Shown here in pieces: positions 5,704 to 12,816 of a DNA stretch of 12,816 bases. A program made the position numbers and the translations under genes. Location: positions 1 through 12,816 of the forward strand of contig JAEZBX010000166.1 of NCBI GenBank assembly GCA_023412765.1, read 5' to 3'. How positions within the stretch are numbered: position 1 is the first letter of the stretch; the number at the start of each line of letters is the position of its first letter. The stretch comes from Bacteroidota bacterium. GTDB taxonomy: Bacteria > Bacteroidota > Bacteroidia > Cytophagales > Cyclobacteriaceae. The notes beneath the pieces are model-generated. The model did not search any database. It was not told where the DNA came from and saw only the letters and a list, made by a program, of their open reading frames with translations.

Positions 5704-7055
5704 AACCCTTAATAAAAATTGCTTTGAAGTGGATAATTGTAAAGGAGTATCACTTGATTGGATTTTGTGCTCTGGCTGTGGTGGTTGGCGCATCAATCAC
5801 GTTCACGAAGTCCTTTCTTTCTAATACCAATGTGTTGTTGGGCCTATGCCTGATCCCATTTTGCTTTTTCGTTTCACAGGGAAGAAAATTCAACTATGTT
5901 TATCTGTGCGCTGCATTGGGATTTGGGGCAATCGCGTATATCTATAACGTGAGGGCATTCTATTTTTTCATGCTTGCCGCTTACGCATTGTTCGTTGTCG
6001 AACTATATTTTGGGAAGACAAATCCACTCATTGTTTTTCTCTCGATGTTCACTGCGCCGATCTTTCACCAGGTTTCAGTGATTTTGGGATTTCCGATCCG
6101 ATTGAAGTTAAGTGAATGGTCAGGCCAAATACTTTCGTTTGCAGGAAAGGATATCAAGGTGGAAGGAAACGTAATGATGATGGATGGCAACGCATTTTCG
6201 GTTGACGAAGCATGCATGGGACTGAGCATGTTGTCCACTTCATTGCTGATGGGAGCCGCGGTGATCGCTCATCAATATCGTGCGACGGGATTACGTCTTA
6301 ATTTCGCACATCTCACTCTATTTTTTTCGGGCGTTTTTATACTTAATATTTTTTCCAATCTGATGCGTATCGTAATGCTCGTGCTGTTTAAAATTCCCAC
6401 TGAGGATCCCATGCATGAGATCGTAGGCATTCTGTGTCTCACATTGTATGTGGTGATGCCGATGTACTTCCTGAGCAAATTCGGTATTAATCGTTTGGGA
6501 AGATCTTTGGAAATTGATGTACAGGATAAGCCTTTCGTCCATCCAATCTCTAAAGTTGCCCTTGTAGTCGTTGCCACACTCGTACTTGTTATTGGCGTAA
6601 ATATCAATAACAACCGAAGTTTACCTCGTTTGCTGGCACATGCTGCCGTATCACTACCAGGCACCAATATCGAAAAAATGGATGAGGGTATAACCAAACT
6701 TTACGACGAAGAAATATTAATTTATTTAAAACCTATCCCCGAATTCTTCACGAGTGAACACACTCCGTTGTTGTGTTGGAAAGGAAGTGGTTTTGAATTT
6801 CAAAGTGTGAGAAAGACAAAAGCCGCAGGGCATGAAATATATATCGGAAGGTTGGAAAAACCTGGAGAGAATCTGTTCACCGCCTGGTGGTACAACAATG
6901 GAAACATAACCACAATTGAACAGTGGGATTGGCGCTTGCGAATGCTTCGGGGAGAAAAAGAGTTTTGTCTTGTTAATGTAACTGCAAAAGATGAGACTTT
7001 GTTGGTGGAGAGGGTAGAACTTATGCTACAGAATAATTGGCTAAACATTAACTAA
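5700..7055 (+). CDS. xrtN: Exosortase N with EpsI-like C-terminal domain
   Basis: A 451-residue polytopic membrane cysteine protease/transpeptidase that recognises PEP-type tails. About eight membrane segments precede residue 302. The exosortase catalytic triad is visible: Cys172 in VDEACMGLSMLS, Arg223 in NLMRIVML and His239 in DPMHEIVG. Residues 302-451 form a soluble, probably periplasmic domain whose pattern (EHTPLLCWKGSGFEF, then TAWWYNNG, then WDWRLRMLRGEKEFCLVNV) resembles the EpsI/DUF3485 domain fused to some other exosortases; that likeness is by eye. The start is set at the ATG overlapping the VIT gene's TGA (ATGA). A GTG at 5625 would extend the frame but would encode 25 residues antiphase to the VIT sorting tail and is unlikely. 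The gene is dedicated to, and translationally coupled with, its upstream substrate. No terminator was found downstream, only a heptad array. Confidence 0.9.
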   Translation: MKPLIKIALKWIIVKEYHLIGFCALAVVVGASITFTKSFLSNTNVLLGLCLIPFCFFVSQGRKFNYVYLCAALGFGAIAYIYNVRAFYFFMLAAYALFVVELYFGKTNPLIVFLSMFTAPIFHQVSVILGFPIRLKLSEWSGQILSFAGKDIKVEGNVMMMDGNAFSVDEACMGLSMLSTSLLMGAAVIAHQYRATGLRLNFAHLTLFFSGVFILNIFSNLMRIVMLVLFKIPTEDPMHEIVGILCLTLYVVMPMYFLSKFGINRLGRSLEIDVQDKPFVHPISKVALVVVATLVLVIGVNINNNRSLPRLLAHAAVSLPGTNIEKMDEGITKLYDEEILIYLKPIPEFFTSEHTPLLCWKGSGFEFQSVRKTKAAGHEIYIGRLEKPGENLFTAWWYNNGNITTIEQWDWRLRMLRGEKEFCLVNVTAKDETLLVERVELMLQNNWLNIN

Positions 7056-7084
7056 TCCCACTTGTCAAGTTAGAAAAAAGTGTG

Positions 7085-7179
7085 ATAGGGAATAAGGAAT
7101 AAGGAATAAGGAATAAGGAATAAGGATCCGGTCGCAAAGTGCGAACTATATACCCTATTCCCTATCCCTTATTCCTTCC
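7085..7179. repeat. Heptad repeat mosaic with inverted arms
   Basis: ATAGGGA is followed by five perfect ATAAGGA units (7085-7126). After 21 bases that include the palindrome TCGCA-AAG-TGCGA (7132-7144) come ATATACC, CTATTCC, CTATCCC and TTATTCC (7148-7175), the same units in inverse orientation. Boundaries keep 7-bp spacing throughout. The transcript could fold into a long imperfect hairpin downstream of xrtN and might attenuate readthrough into the next gene; that role is inference. Confidence 0.88.
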
Positions 7180-7218
7180 GTAAGAACACTCAAAGATGAC
7201 AAAGTAGGACTAATCATT

Positions 7219-7935
7219 ATGAATACTGATAGAAAAACCTTTATGTGGATAGCGATCTTCAGCATCGCCATGGCAGCACTGGAAGCAGCAGTTGTTGTCT
7301 ATCTCCGCGCTCTTTATTATCCGGAGGAGTTTACGGTAGCATTTCGGCTGATCGATGAAAGAATTCTGCTTGTAGAACTAGCCCGGGAGGCGTCTACGCT
7401 TGTAATGCTTTTATCAGTAGGATTTATCACTGGTAAGAACTTTAACCAACGGCTGGCCTGGTTCCTCATCAGTTTTGCTATTTGGGATATATCCTATTAT
7501 GGATGGTTGAAGGTATTTATCGACTGGCCATCTTCACTTCTGGACTGGGACATTCTCTTCCTTATTCCTGTCACCTGGATAGGCCCAGTAGCTGCCCCGT
7601 TGATATGCTCCATCGTTATGATTATGCTTGGGATTACGCTCTTAAAAAGAAATCTGGTGGTACCAAAAATTGTCTGGGCATTTGTTTTCGCCGGAGTATT
7701 GCTTACACTTTTTACCTTCATGAGGGATTATGCTGAACTAATAATCGACAATGATTTAGTTCACCAATTTCCTAATCTTCTTAGAAATGAATTGTTTCTT
7801 GAGAAAGCAGCACAATTGGAGCCACAGCCTTACCTCTGGAATATCTTTTGGATTGGCCAGCTTATGTTCATATCAGGGATCGTCGTACTGCTGCGACAGA
7901 TGTCCGGAAGATCGGAAGGCCTGTCAGCTGCGTAA
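7219..7935 (+). CDS. Conserved-looking integral membrane protein, unknown function
   Basis: A 238-residue protein with about six membrane segments (roughly 8-30, 57-73, 78-100, 111-142, 150-168 and 206-226). I cannot assign a named family. Polar residues inside or beside membrane helices stand out and may be functional: Glu22 in ALEAAVVVYLR, Arg55-Glu56, the FAIWDISYYGWLK segment (86-98), and LDWDILFLIPVTWIGPVAAP (108-127). The amphipathic loop 170-200 is predicted to be soluble. No signal peptide, enzyme motif or transporter signature was recognised. It starts at ATG 40 bases after the heptad mosaic, without a clear Shine-Dalgarno. Its last 12 bases overlap the 3' end of the convergent permease gene. 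It has no evident functional tie to either the exosortase operon or the acid-sugar cluster. Confidence 0.8.
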   Translation: MNTDRKTFMWIAIFSIAMAALEAAVVVYLRALYYPEEFTVAFRLIDERILLVELAREASTLVMLLSVGFITGKNFNQRLAWFLISFAIWDISYYGWLKVFIDWPSSLLDWDILFLIPVTWIGPVAAPLICSIVMIMLGITLLKRNLVVPKIVWAFVFAGVLLTLFTFMRDYAELIIDNDLVHQFPNLLRNELFLEKAAQLEPQPYLWNIFWIGQLMFISGIVVLLRQMSGRSEGLSAA

Positions 7936-9390
7936 ATTTTTCATTACGTACAGAAGAATAACGGCCAGGATACAGGAAGGTAAAAGTGGATCCAAAAATG
8001 TACCCCCTGCGCCGAAGAGGAGATTCAACAACGCTATGATGGTACCGGCAATGCCCCACGGAACACATATGGCAACAGACCATACGACAAGTTGCTTTCT
8101 TACATCTGTGATGCCCATCATTCTATTAGCGACCCAGAAAAAGCTGTCATTGAAATAGCTGAAGAAGAATGCACCTGAGGCAGTAGCCTGTGCAGCAAAA
8201 AGCATGTTTATATTCGGGATTTGTGATAGGATAGGGGCACATATCGACGCCGTTGTGATACAGGATACCGTAGCAGATCCTTGTATTAGTCTGATAAGCG
8301 TCGCGATAATAAATGGAATCATGATAGGCGAGAGAGGTAGGCGAACAATTTGCTCAGCCAGAAGTGCACCCGTGCCACTCTCACGTACTACTACACCCAA
8401 TGCTCCGCCTGCGCCCGTCACCAGTAGAATAATCCCCGCTGATTGCAATCCCTCCTCCAACCTTTGGGCAGTCGTTGCCTTGTCAAGATAGGGAACAAGC
8501 AGATAAACCGCCAGCAACGTACTTACCGAGAGCGCTATGATGGGCGCGCCAAAAAAATTTATAGTAGACAGTACAAATGATAGAAAGGAATTCGTGACTT
8601 CATAAGAGCCTGGTAAGATATTTACAAGCGCTTTTGTAAAGATCAAAAGTATAGGTACGACAATCGGTAGTAACGAAAGTACAAGTCTCGGCGACGATTT
8701 ATTAAGTTGATGGACTACGATGTGCTCTGCGATTTTGCTATCATCACCGGCGGCAGCATCCGGACCTTCAGGGAACTTTTTGTCAAGCCATTGAGCGTAC
8801 TTCACTATTCCAACTACACATGGAATAGCCAGCAGCATTCCGAAAACCATCATCGCGCCAATATCGACGCCATATATACCTGCCGCGCCCAATGGCCCGG
8901 GCGTTGGTGGTACAAGGGTATGTGTTACCACTAATCCACCCGCAAGAGAAACGCCCAACGTAAGGATCGATCTGTTTCCCTTTAGCGCTAACGCTTTGCC
9001 TATGGGATACAGAATCACAAAAGCAGAATCGGCGAAAATCGGTATGCTTACAAGATAGCCGGTCCAGGCAAGTGCCCATTCTTCGCGTTTGCGACCTAGA
9101 ATCTTTATAAATGAAAACGCTATTTGTTCTGCCGCACCTGACACTTCAAGAATTCGTCCCATCATCACTCCCAATCCTATGACTATGCCAATGCTTCCTA
9201 GCGTTGAGCCGAATCCTTTTGTAATTGAATCGATCGTGCTATCTACTGAAAGACCTCCGGTAAGGCCCGCGATACAGGCGGCACTTAGCATGGCAATCAA
9301 TGGATGGACTTTAGTTCTGAGAACTAAAAAGATCAGCACGGCGACGGCGACCATTAGTCCAATGATCGGGATGTAGGAAGGATTGATCAC
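7924..9390 (-). CDS. GntP-family acid-sugar:H+ symporter
   Basis: A 488-residue inner-membrane permease of the gluconate transporter (GntP) family, which imports gluconate and related sugar acids with protons. Family signatures are clear: GFGSTLGSIGIVIGLGVMMG (60-79) with the following GRILEVSGAAEQIA, THTLVPPTPGPLGAAG (156-171), a later GSATVSCITTASICAP and FNDSFFWV near the C-terminus. It is somewhat longer than the roughly 440-450 residues common in the family. The GTG start overlaps the stop of denD by 4 bp (GTGA), so the two are translationally coupled and almost certainly one transcript. This context favours D-erythronate or a related four-carbon acid sugar over gluconate as substrate, but specificity cannot be read from the sequence. 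Its 3' end overlaps the convergent membrane-protein gene by 12 bp with no terminator between. Confidence 0.9.
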   Translation of the reverse strand: MINPSYIPIIGLMVAVAVLIFLVLRTKVHPLIAMLSAACIAGLTGGLSVDSTIDSITKGFGSTLGSIGIVIGLGVMMGRILEVSGAAEQIAFSFIKILGRKREEWALAWTGYLVSIPIFADSAFVILYPIGKALALKGNRSILTLGVSLAGGLVVTHTLVPPTPGPLGAAGIYGVDIGAMMVFGMLLAIPCVVGIVKYAQWLDKKFPEGPDAAAGDDSKIAEHIVVHQLNKSSPRLVLSLLPIVVPILLIFTKALVNILPGSYEVTNSFLSFVLSTINFFGAPIIALSVSTLLAVYLLVPYLDKATTAQRLEEGLQSAGIILLVTGAGGALGVVVRESGTGALLAEQIVRLPLSPIMIPFIIATLIRLIQGSATVSCITTASICAPILSQIPNINMLFAAQATASGAFFFSYFNDSFFWVANRMMGITDVRKQLVVWSVAICVPWGIAGTIIALLNLLFGAGGTFLDPLLPSCILAVILLYVMKNLRS

Positions 9391-10337
9391 GCAGGCTGTT
9401 TGTTGTCGGCGATGTATTGATGAATAAAGTTATCAAACTTCTCATCAGCGCGAAATCCTAGTTCAAGGGCTCGGGAATTATCGATCGCACCTGGCCAAGT
9501 CGAAACAATCCGGCTTATGGATTCATCCGGTACAAATTTGACGAGATCCGCGGTTTGCTCATCTGCCACACGTCTTAGTGCAGCCAACATTTCTTCAATG
9601 GTGGTGGTAATTCCTGGCAGATTAATCGTTTTCCATTTAAGATTTCTTGTGTCAATCGATGCTGCATGTATCAGGTTGTTAATTACAGTAGCCGGACTTG
9701 AAAGAAACAAGGATAGTTTATTTGAGACAGGGCATATCGCTTCTTCGCCACGCAACGGTTCCCGTATAATGCTGCTGACGAATGAAGACGCAGCGAGGTT
9801 AGGGCGGCCCGGTCGAACACAAATAGTTGGTAGCCTCAAAGAAATCCCATCCACAAAACCTTTTCGTGAGTAGTCATTTACCAGAAGTTCGCCCATAGCT
9901 TTTTGTGTTCCATAGGAGGACATCGGGGTCACCGCAGTTCGGTCGTTTACTATCGCGGGGAGTTCACCGCCAAAGACTGCGAGAGAACTGGAGAATATAA
10001 AACGAATCCCCTGCCTCGCGTGCCGGCACGCCTCCAGCAGATTTCTGGTAATGTCTAAATTAACTTTCCACCCTGCGTCAAATTCTTTTTCGGCATGACT
10101 TGATACAACAGCTGCGAGATGAAAGACTATAGTCGTTCCGGAGTTGATGATGGATTTTGCTGCACCAGCCTCAGACAGATCAAGTTCTTGACATTCCAAG
10201 CGCTTATCATCATTCTGCTTTTGTGGCATAACAATATCGACCAACGAGAGCTTCTCAAATTTCATATCGCTGCTTAAGATCGCCTTGGTTAGACGTTGGC
10301 CGAGAAACCCCGCGCCTCCGGTAATAATTATTTGCAT
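9387..10337 (-). CDS. denD: D-erythronate dehydrogenase (NAD-dependent epimerase/dehydratase fold)
   Basis: A 316-residue cytoplasmic extended short-chain dehydrogenase. DenD oxidises D-erythronate to 2-dehydro-D-erythronate with NAD+ in the pathway described together with the DUF1537 kinases. The Rossmann motif GGAGFLG is at 7-13. Asp34, ending beta-2, is the usual NAD(+)-selecting acid. The catalytic Ser lies in the FSSSLAVFGG strand (about 118) and Tyr142/Lys146 form YxxxK in SSYGTQKAMGE. The stretch 185-215, including IIREPLRGEEAICPV followed by LFLSSPATV, fits the DenD subgroup better than sugar-nucleotide epimerases. The kinase of the same pathway is encoded divergently and the permease overlaps downstream, both supporting the call. 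Assignment to exactly D-erythronate rather than a stereoisomer is inference. Confidence 0.82.
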   Translation of the reverse strand: MQIIITGGAGFLGQRLTKAILSSDMKFEKLSLVDIVMPQKQNDDKRLECQELDLSEAGAAKSIINSGTTIVFHLAAVVSSHAEKEFDAGWKVNLDITRNLLEACRHARQGIRFIFSSSLAVFGGELPAIVNDRTAVTPMSSYGTQKAMGELLVNDYSRKGFVDGISLRLPTICVRPGRPNLAASSFVSSIIREPLRGEEAICPVSNKLSLFLSSPATVINNLIHAASIDTRNLKWKTINLPGITTTIEEMLAALRRVADEQTADLVKFVPDESISRIVSTWPGAIDNSRALELGFRADEKFDNFIHQYIADNKQPA

Positions 10338-10430
10338 GCAGTGTATTTAATGCTGGTTAGTATGCCGTGTTGTTAAGATAGTATTTTATATTCGAAATCT
10401 ACATTACGCATGCTATTGGACGACAGTAAA

Positions 10431-10531
10431 GGAATAGGGAATAAGGGCTATGGAAGTGCAAACCGTAAGGATCTCATCACGAACTTCGAGCCGACCATTA
10501 ACGAATAACTATTAACGATTAACGATCACAG
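10431..10531. repeat. Heptad repeat mosaic in the denD/otnK divergent promoter region
   Basis: GGAATAG, GGAATAA and GGGCTAT (10431-10451) lead into 45 bases of weak periodicity. Then come ATTAACG, AATAACT, ATTAACG, ATTAACG and ATCACAG (10497-10531), ending one base before the GTG start of the kinase gene. Read on the minus strand, the ATTAACG units are the GTTAATC/GTTATTC units of 222-235 and 574-588. An in-frame TAA (10506-10508) inside the array limits how far upstream the kinase can begin. The array therefore occupies the normal site of the kinase's translation-initiation signals. Confidence 0.8.
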
Positions 10532-10532
10532 A

Positions 10533-11942
10533 GTGTACAAAAAAGCATCTCAAGTAATCTCCCAACTTCCTCCGGACCGCACCGAAAATCTGCTGCCTGA
10601 AATACGTCACACATTTCTGCAAAGTGAAAAAACAGTAGTTGTTTTTGATGATGATCCAACTGGTACGCAAACTTGCCACGACGTAGTTGTGCTGACTTCC
10701 TGGTCGATTGAATTGATTGTGGAAGAACTTAAAAAAAATCCGTCGATCTTATTCATTCTGACGAACTCCAGAAGTCTGCCAGAGGAATCGGCTGTTCAAC
10801 TTACCCTGGACATCGGCAGGAATGTGAGGGAAGCTGTGCGCCAAACAGGTCGTCAGATCATTCCAATCAGTAGAAGTGATTCGACACTCCGGGGACACTT
10901 TCCTGCTGAAGTAGATGCTCTAGCCGATGCGTTAGATGTGAAAGGGGCTGTGCGGGTATTAATACCGGCATTCATTGAAGGCGGACGATTTACTATTGAC
11001 GACGTACACTATATTGTTGAGCATGACAACTTGATTCCTGTTGCTGATACTCCTTTTGCGAAAGACAAATCATTTGGCTATTCACATTCTGATGTGAAAG
11101 AATGGGTCGAGGAGAAAACAAGTGGAGTGATTAAGGCAGGTGATGTAATTTCAATTTCCTTAACAGATATCAGGTGTGGTGGTCCGAGTGCTGTAGCTGA
11201 GAGGTTATCGCGGTGCAACCCTGGCGAAATTGTCCTCGTCAATGCAGTTTCTCACAGCGACCTTGAGGTAGTGGCCGCAGGTATACAACGGAGCGAAAAG
11301 CAGGGAAAAAGATTTCTATTTCGGAGTTCAGCTACATTCGTTCCTATTCGTGCTGGGATAGCGCCAGGCAAAATATTTACTCCAACCAATTCTGATATTC
11401 ATTCAGGAAATGGCTCTTTAACTGTTGTTGGTTCCTACGTACCAAAGACGACGAGCCAGTTGAATCACTTGTTGACACAAAACAAACATGAGAGAATTGA
11501 GATAAATGTTGATGAAGTACTTACAAGTGCAAGTCGTTCCGAACTGGCAAAGGCCATTAGCAAAAAGGTTGAGAGGTGGTTGAGTGCCGGAAAAGATGTT
11601 GTGATATTTACAAGCCGTTCCCTTGTAGTAGGTGCCGATGCTAACGAAAGCTTGAAGATCAACGGCGTCATTTCGGATCACCTTGTTTCTATTATCCAGG
11701 GGCTCAGTGTTCGCCCGGCATTCTTCATTGCCAAGGGCGGAATTACGTCCAGCGACCTGGCGTCGAGGGGACTCTCATCAAAAAAAGCCCACATCCTCGG
11801 GCAGGCAATTGCCGGTGTTCCTGTCTGGAAACTGGCCGATGACAGCAAATTTTCAAAAATTCTTTACATAGTTTTTCCCGGAAACGTTGGCGGAGAGTCA
11901 GCTTTGTGGGAAGTGTGGTACAGATTTAAATATAATGTCTGA
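10533..11942 (+). CDS. Four-carbon acid-sugar kinase (DUF1537/OtnK family)
   Basis: A 469-residue ATP-dependent kinase of the DUF1537 family, which phosphorylates four-carbon acid sugars such as 3-oxo-tetronate (OtnK), D-threonate (DtnK) or D-erythronate (DenK). The N-terminal substrate domain shows FDDDPTGTQ (38-46) and SRSDSTLRGHFPAE (113-126). The C-terminal nucleotide domain shows FTSRSLV (359-365), KGGITSSD (401-408), GQAIAGVPVW (423-432) and FPGNVG (448-453). It is a little longer than the typical 400-440 residues. The start is GTG at 10533. An in-frame stop at 10506-10508 and the lack of another early start make this the best choice. The divergent denD favours an OtnK-like role on 3-oxo-tetronate, but the DtnK/DenK alternatives are open. 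The aldolase gene follows after 39 bases with no terminator, suggesting one transcript. Confidence 0.88.
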   Translation: MYKKASQVISQLPPDRTENLLPEIRHTFLQSEKTVVVFDDDPTGTQTCHDVVVLTSWSIELIVEELKKNPSILFILTNSRSLPEESAVQLTLDIGRNVREAVRQTGRQIIPISRSDSTLRGHFPAEVDALADALDVKGAVRVLIPAFIEGGRFTIDDVHYIVEHDNLIPVADTPFAKDKSFGYSHSDVKEWVEEKTSGVIKAGDVISISLTDIRCGGPSAVAERLSRCNPGEIVLVNAVSHSDLEVVAAGIQRSEKQGKRFLFRSSATFVPIRAGIAPGKIFTPTNSDIHSGNGSLTVVGSYVPKTTSQLNHLLTQNKHERIEINVDEVLTSASRSELAKAISKKVERWLSAGKDVVIFTSRSLVVGADANESLKINGVISDHLVSIIQGLSVRPAFFIAKGGITSSDLASRGLSSKKAHILGQAIAGVPVWKLADDSKFSKILYIVFPGNVGGESALWEVWYRFKYNV

Positions 11943-11981
11943 TATTAGGGCCCCAAATTAGTATACACCTATCCAAAAACT

Positions 11982-12816
11982 ATGTCACTCGTATTAAGTT
12001 ACTCAGAGGCGAAAAAAGTTTTCGAAAAAGCTAAAGCGGAAAATTTCGCCTTGCCTGCTGTAAATGTTACCACCTCCAACACGATCAATGCAACTCTCGA
12101 AGCTGCTAAGAGCGTGAATTCACCCACTATCATTCAGTTCTCAAACAGTGGAGCTGCATTTTTCATTGGAAAGACAATTGCCAACACTGATCAAAAGGCG
12201 AGTATTGCCGGGGCTGTCGCCGGTGCAAAATACATTCATGAAGTAAGCGACCTTTATGGTGTTCCAGTTTTGTTGAATACAGATCACGCCGCAAAAAAAC
12301 TTTTGCCTTGGATCGACGGTATGTTGAAAAAAGGGGAGGAGTTCTATAAAGAGAATGGCAGACCATTGTTTACTTCTCACATGCTTGATCTTTCTGAAGA
12401 ACCGTTGAAAGAAAACATAGAAACTTGCAAGCGCTATCTTGAGAAGTTCACCAAGCTTGATATGTATATCGAGATCGAATTGGGCGTGACCGGCGGAGAA
12501 GAAGATGGCGTTGATAATACAGGAGTAGAAAGTTCCAAGTTGTACACCCAACCGGAAGAGGTTGCGTATGCGTATGAGGAGTTGATGAAGGTGAGCGAAA
12601 ATTTTGTGATCGCTGCATCATTTGGAAATGTTCATGGTGTGTATAAACCAGGTAACGTCAAACTGGAACCAGCTATCCTGAAAAATTCCCAGGAATACAT
12701 TAAGAAGAAATTCAAGACGAAGGACAATCCAGTGAATTTTGTTTTTCACGGTGGATCAGGGTCGGAGCCTGAGGCGATTACAGAAGCGATTAGCTATGGC
12801 GTTGTGAAGATGAATA
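11982..12816 (+). CDS. fbaA: Class II fructose-bisphosphate aldolase (FbaA type), truncated by window end
   Basis: The first 278 residues of a zinc-dependent aldolase that interconverts fructose 1,6-bisphosphate with DHAP and glyceraldehyde 3-phosphate in glycolysis and gluconeogenesis. It matches the class IIa subgroup of E. coli FbaA. Visible motifs are NTDHAAKKLLPW (Asp101 catalytic, His102 zinc ligand), EIELGVTGGEEDGVDN (164-179, with Glu174 a zinc-region acid), SFGNVHGVYKPGNV (His218 zinc ligand) and FVFHGGSGS (His256 zinc ligand). E. coli FbaA is 359 residues, so about 80 residues are missing at the right edge. The start ATG at 11982 gives the expected N-terminus (LSYSEAKKVFEKAKAENFALPAVNVT). 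Lying 39 bases behind the acid-sugar kinase, it could draw on DHAP produced by that pathway, or it may be the housekeeping aldolase that happens to sit here. Confidence 0.95.
   Translation, partial: MSLVLSYSEAKKVFEKAKAENFALPAVNVTTSNTINATLEAAKSVNSPTIIQFSNSGAAFFIGKTIANTDQKASIAGAVAGAKYIHEVSDLYGVPVLLNTDHAAKKLLPWIDGMLKKGEEFYKENGRPLFTSHMLDLSEEPLKENIETCKRYLEKFTKLDMYIEIELGVTGGEEDGVDNTGVESSKLYTQPEEVAYAYEELMKVSENFVIAASFGNVHGVYKPGNVKLEPAILKNSQEYIKKKFKTKDNPVNFVFHGGSGSEPEAITEAISYGVVKMN

Noticed and set aside
7060..7070. ACTTG-T-CAAGT palindrome after xrtN as a terminator
   Set aside because: The single-base loop is too tight and what follows is an A-run, not a T-run, on the coding strand.
7085..7179. CRISPR-like array
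   Set aside because: Units are 7 bp, contiguous, without unique spacers, and no cas gene is present.
10338..10430. A specific promoter for denD (TAGATTTC on the minus strand)
   Set aside because: It is one mismatch from TAnnTTTG, but no suitably placed TTG -33 element is visible, so the match is not better than chance.
12141..12551. 136-codon minus-strand open frame
   Set aside because: It lies wholly inside and antisense to the clearly recognisable aldolase gene.

Overview
This window reads as Bacteroidota chromosome, most likely Cytophagales (a Chryseolinea/Ohtaekwangia-like lineage is my guess). The evidence is an exosortase N (XrtN) gene with its adjacent VIT-domain target, a Bacteroidota-type small winged-helix regulator paired with a membrane protein, a Bacteroidota-type metalloprotease tail at the left edge, moderate GC content and few Shine-Dalgarno sequences. 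No rRNA, tRNA, CRISPR array, transposase or phage gene is visible.

Left part (1-2132): the 3' end of a probable zinc-dependent metalloprotease; a repeat-filled gap (223-670); a secreted alpha/beta-hydrolase on the minus strand (671-1561) whose last codons and stop lie inside a heptanucleotide repeat array; then a second gene-free gap (1562-2132) carrying GGCTCC/GGAGCC stem-loop repeats.

Centre (2108-7055): two operons that appear to share an operator. The first encodes a membrane protein (2133-2771) and, overlapping it by 4 bp, a 100-residue winged-helix regulator (2768-3070). The second encodes an 855-residue membrane-anchored VIT-domain protein with a C-terminal PEP-type sorting tail (3136-5703) and, again overlapping by 4 bp, XrtN itself (5700-7055). 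The inverted repeat ACTTTG-N5-CAAAGT lies just upstream of both operons, so the regulator probably controls itself and the sorting system.

Right part (7085-12816): a heptad-repeat intergenic region, an unrecognised membrane protein (7219-7935), then a divergent four-carbon acid-sugar cluster. Its minus-strand arm is denD (D-erythronate dehydrogenase) coupled to a GntP-family permease; its plus-strand arm is a DUF1537/OtnK-type acid-sugar kinase followed 39 bp later by a class II fructose-bisphosphate aldolase cut by the window end. Together they suggest uptake and oxidation of D-erythronate or a relative, phosphorylation, and feeding of DHAP into central metabolism. The expected isomerase (OtnI) and decarboxylase (OtnC) are not in the window.

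The most unusual structural feature is a family of imperfect 7-bp-period mosaics (units such as ATAAGGA, TTATACC, GTTAATC and ATTAACG, in both orientations) in four separate intergenic regions. They run into a stop codon, out of a stop codon and up to a start codon.
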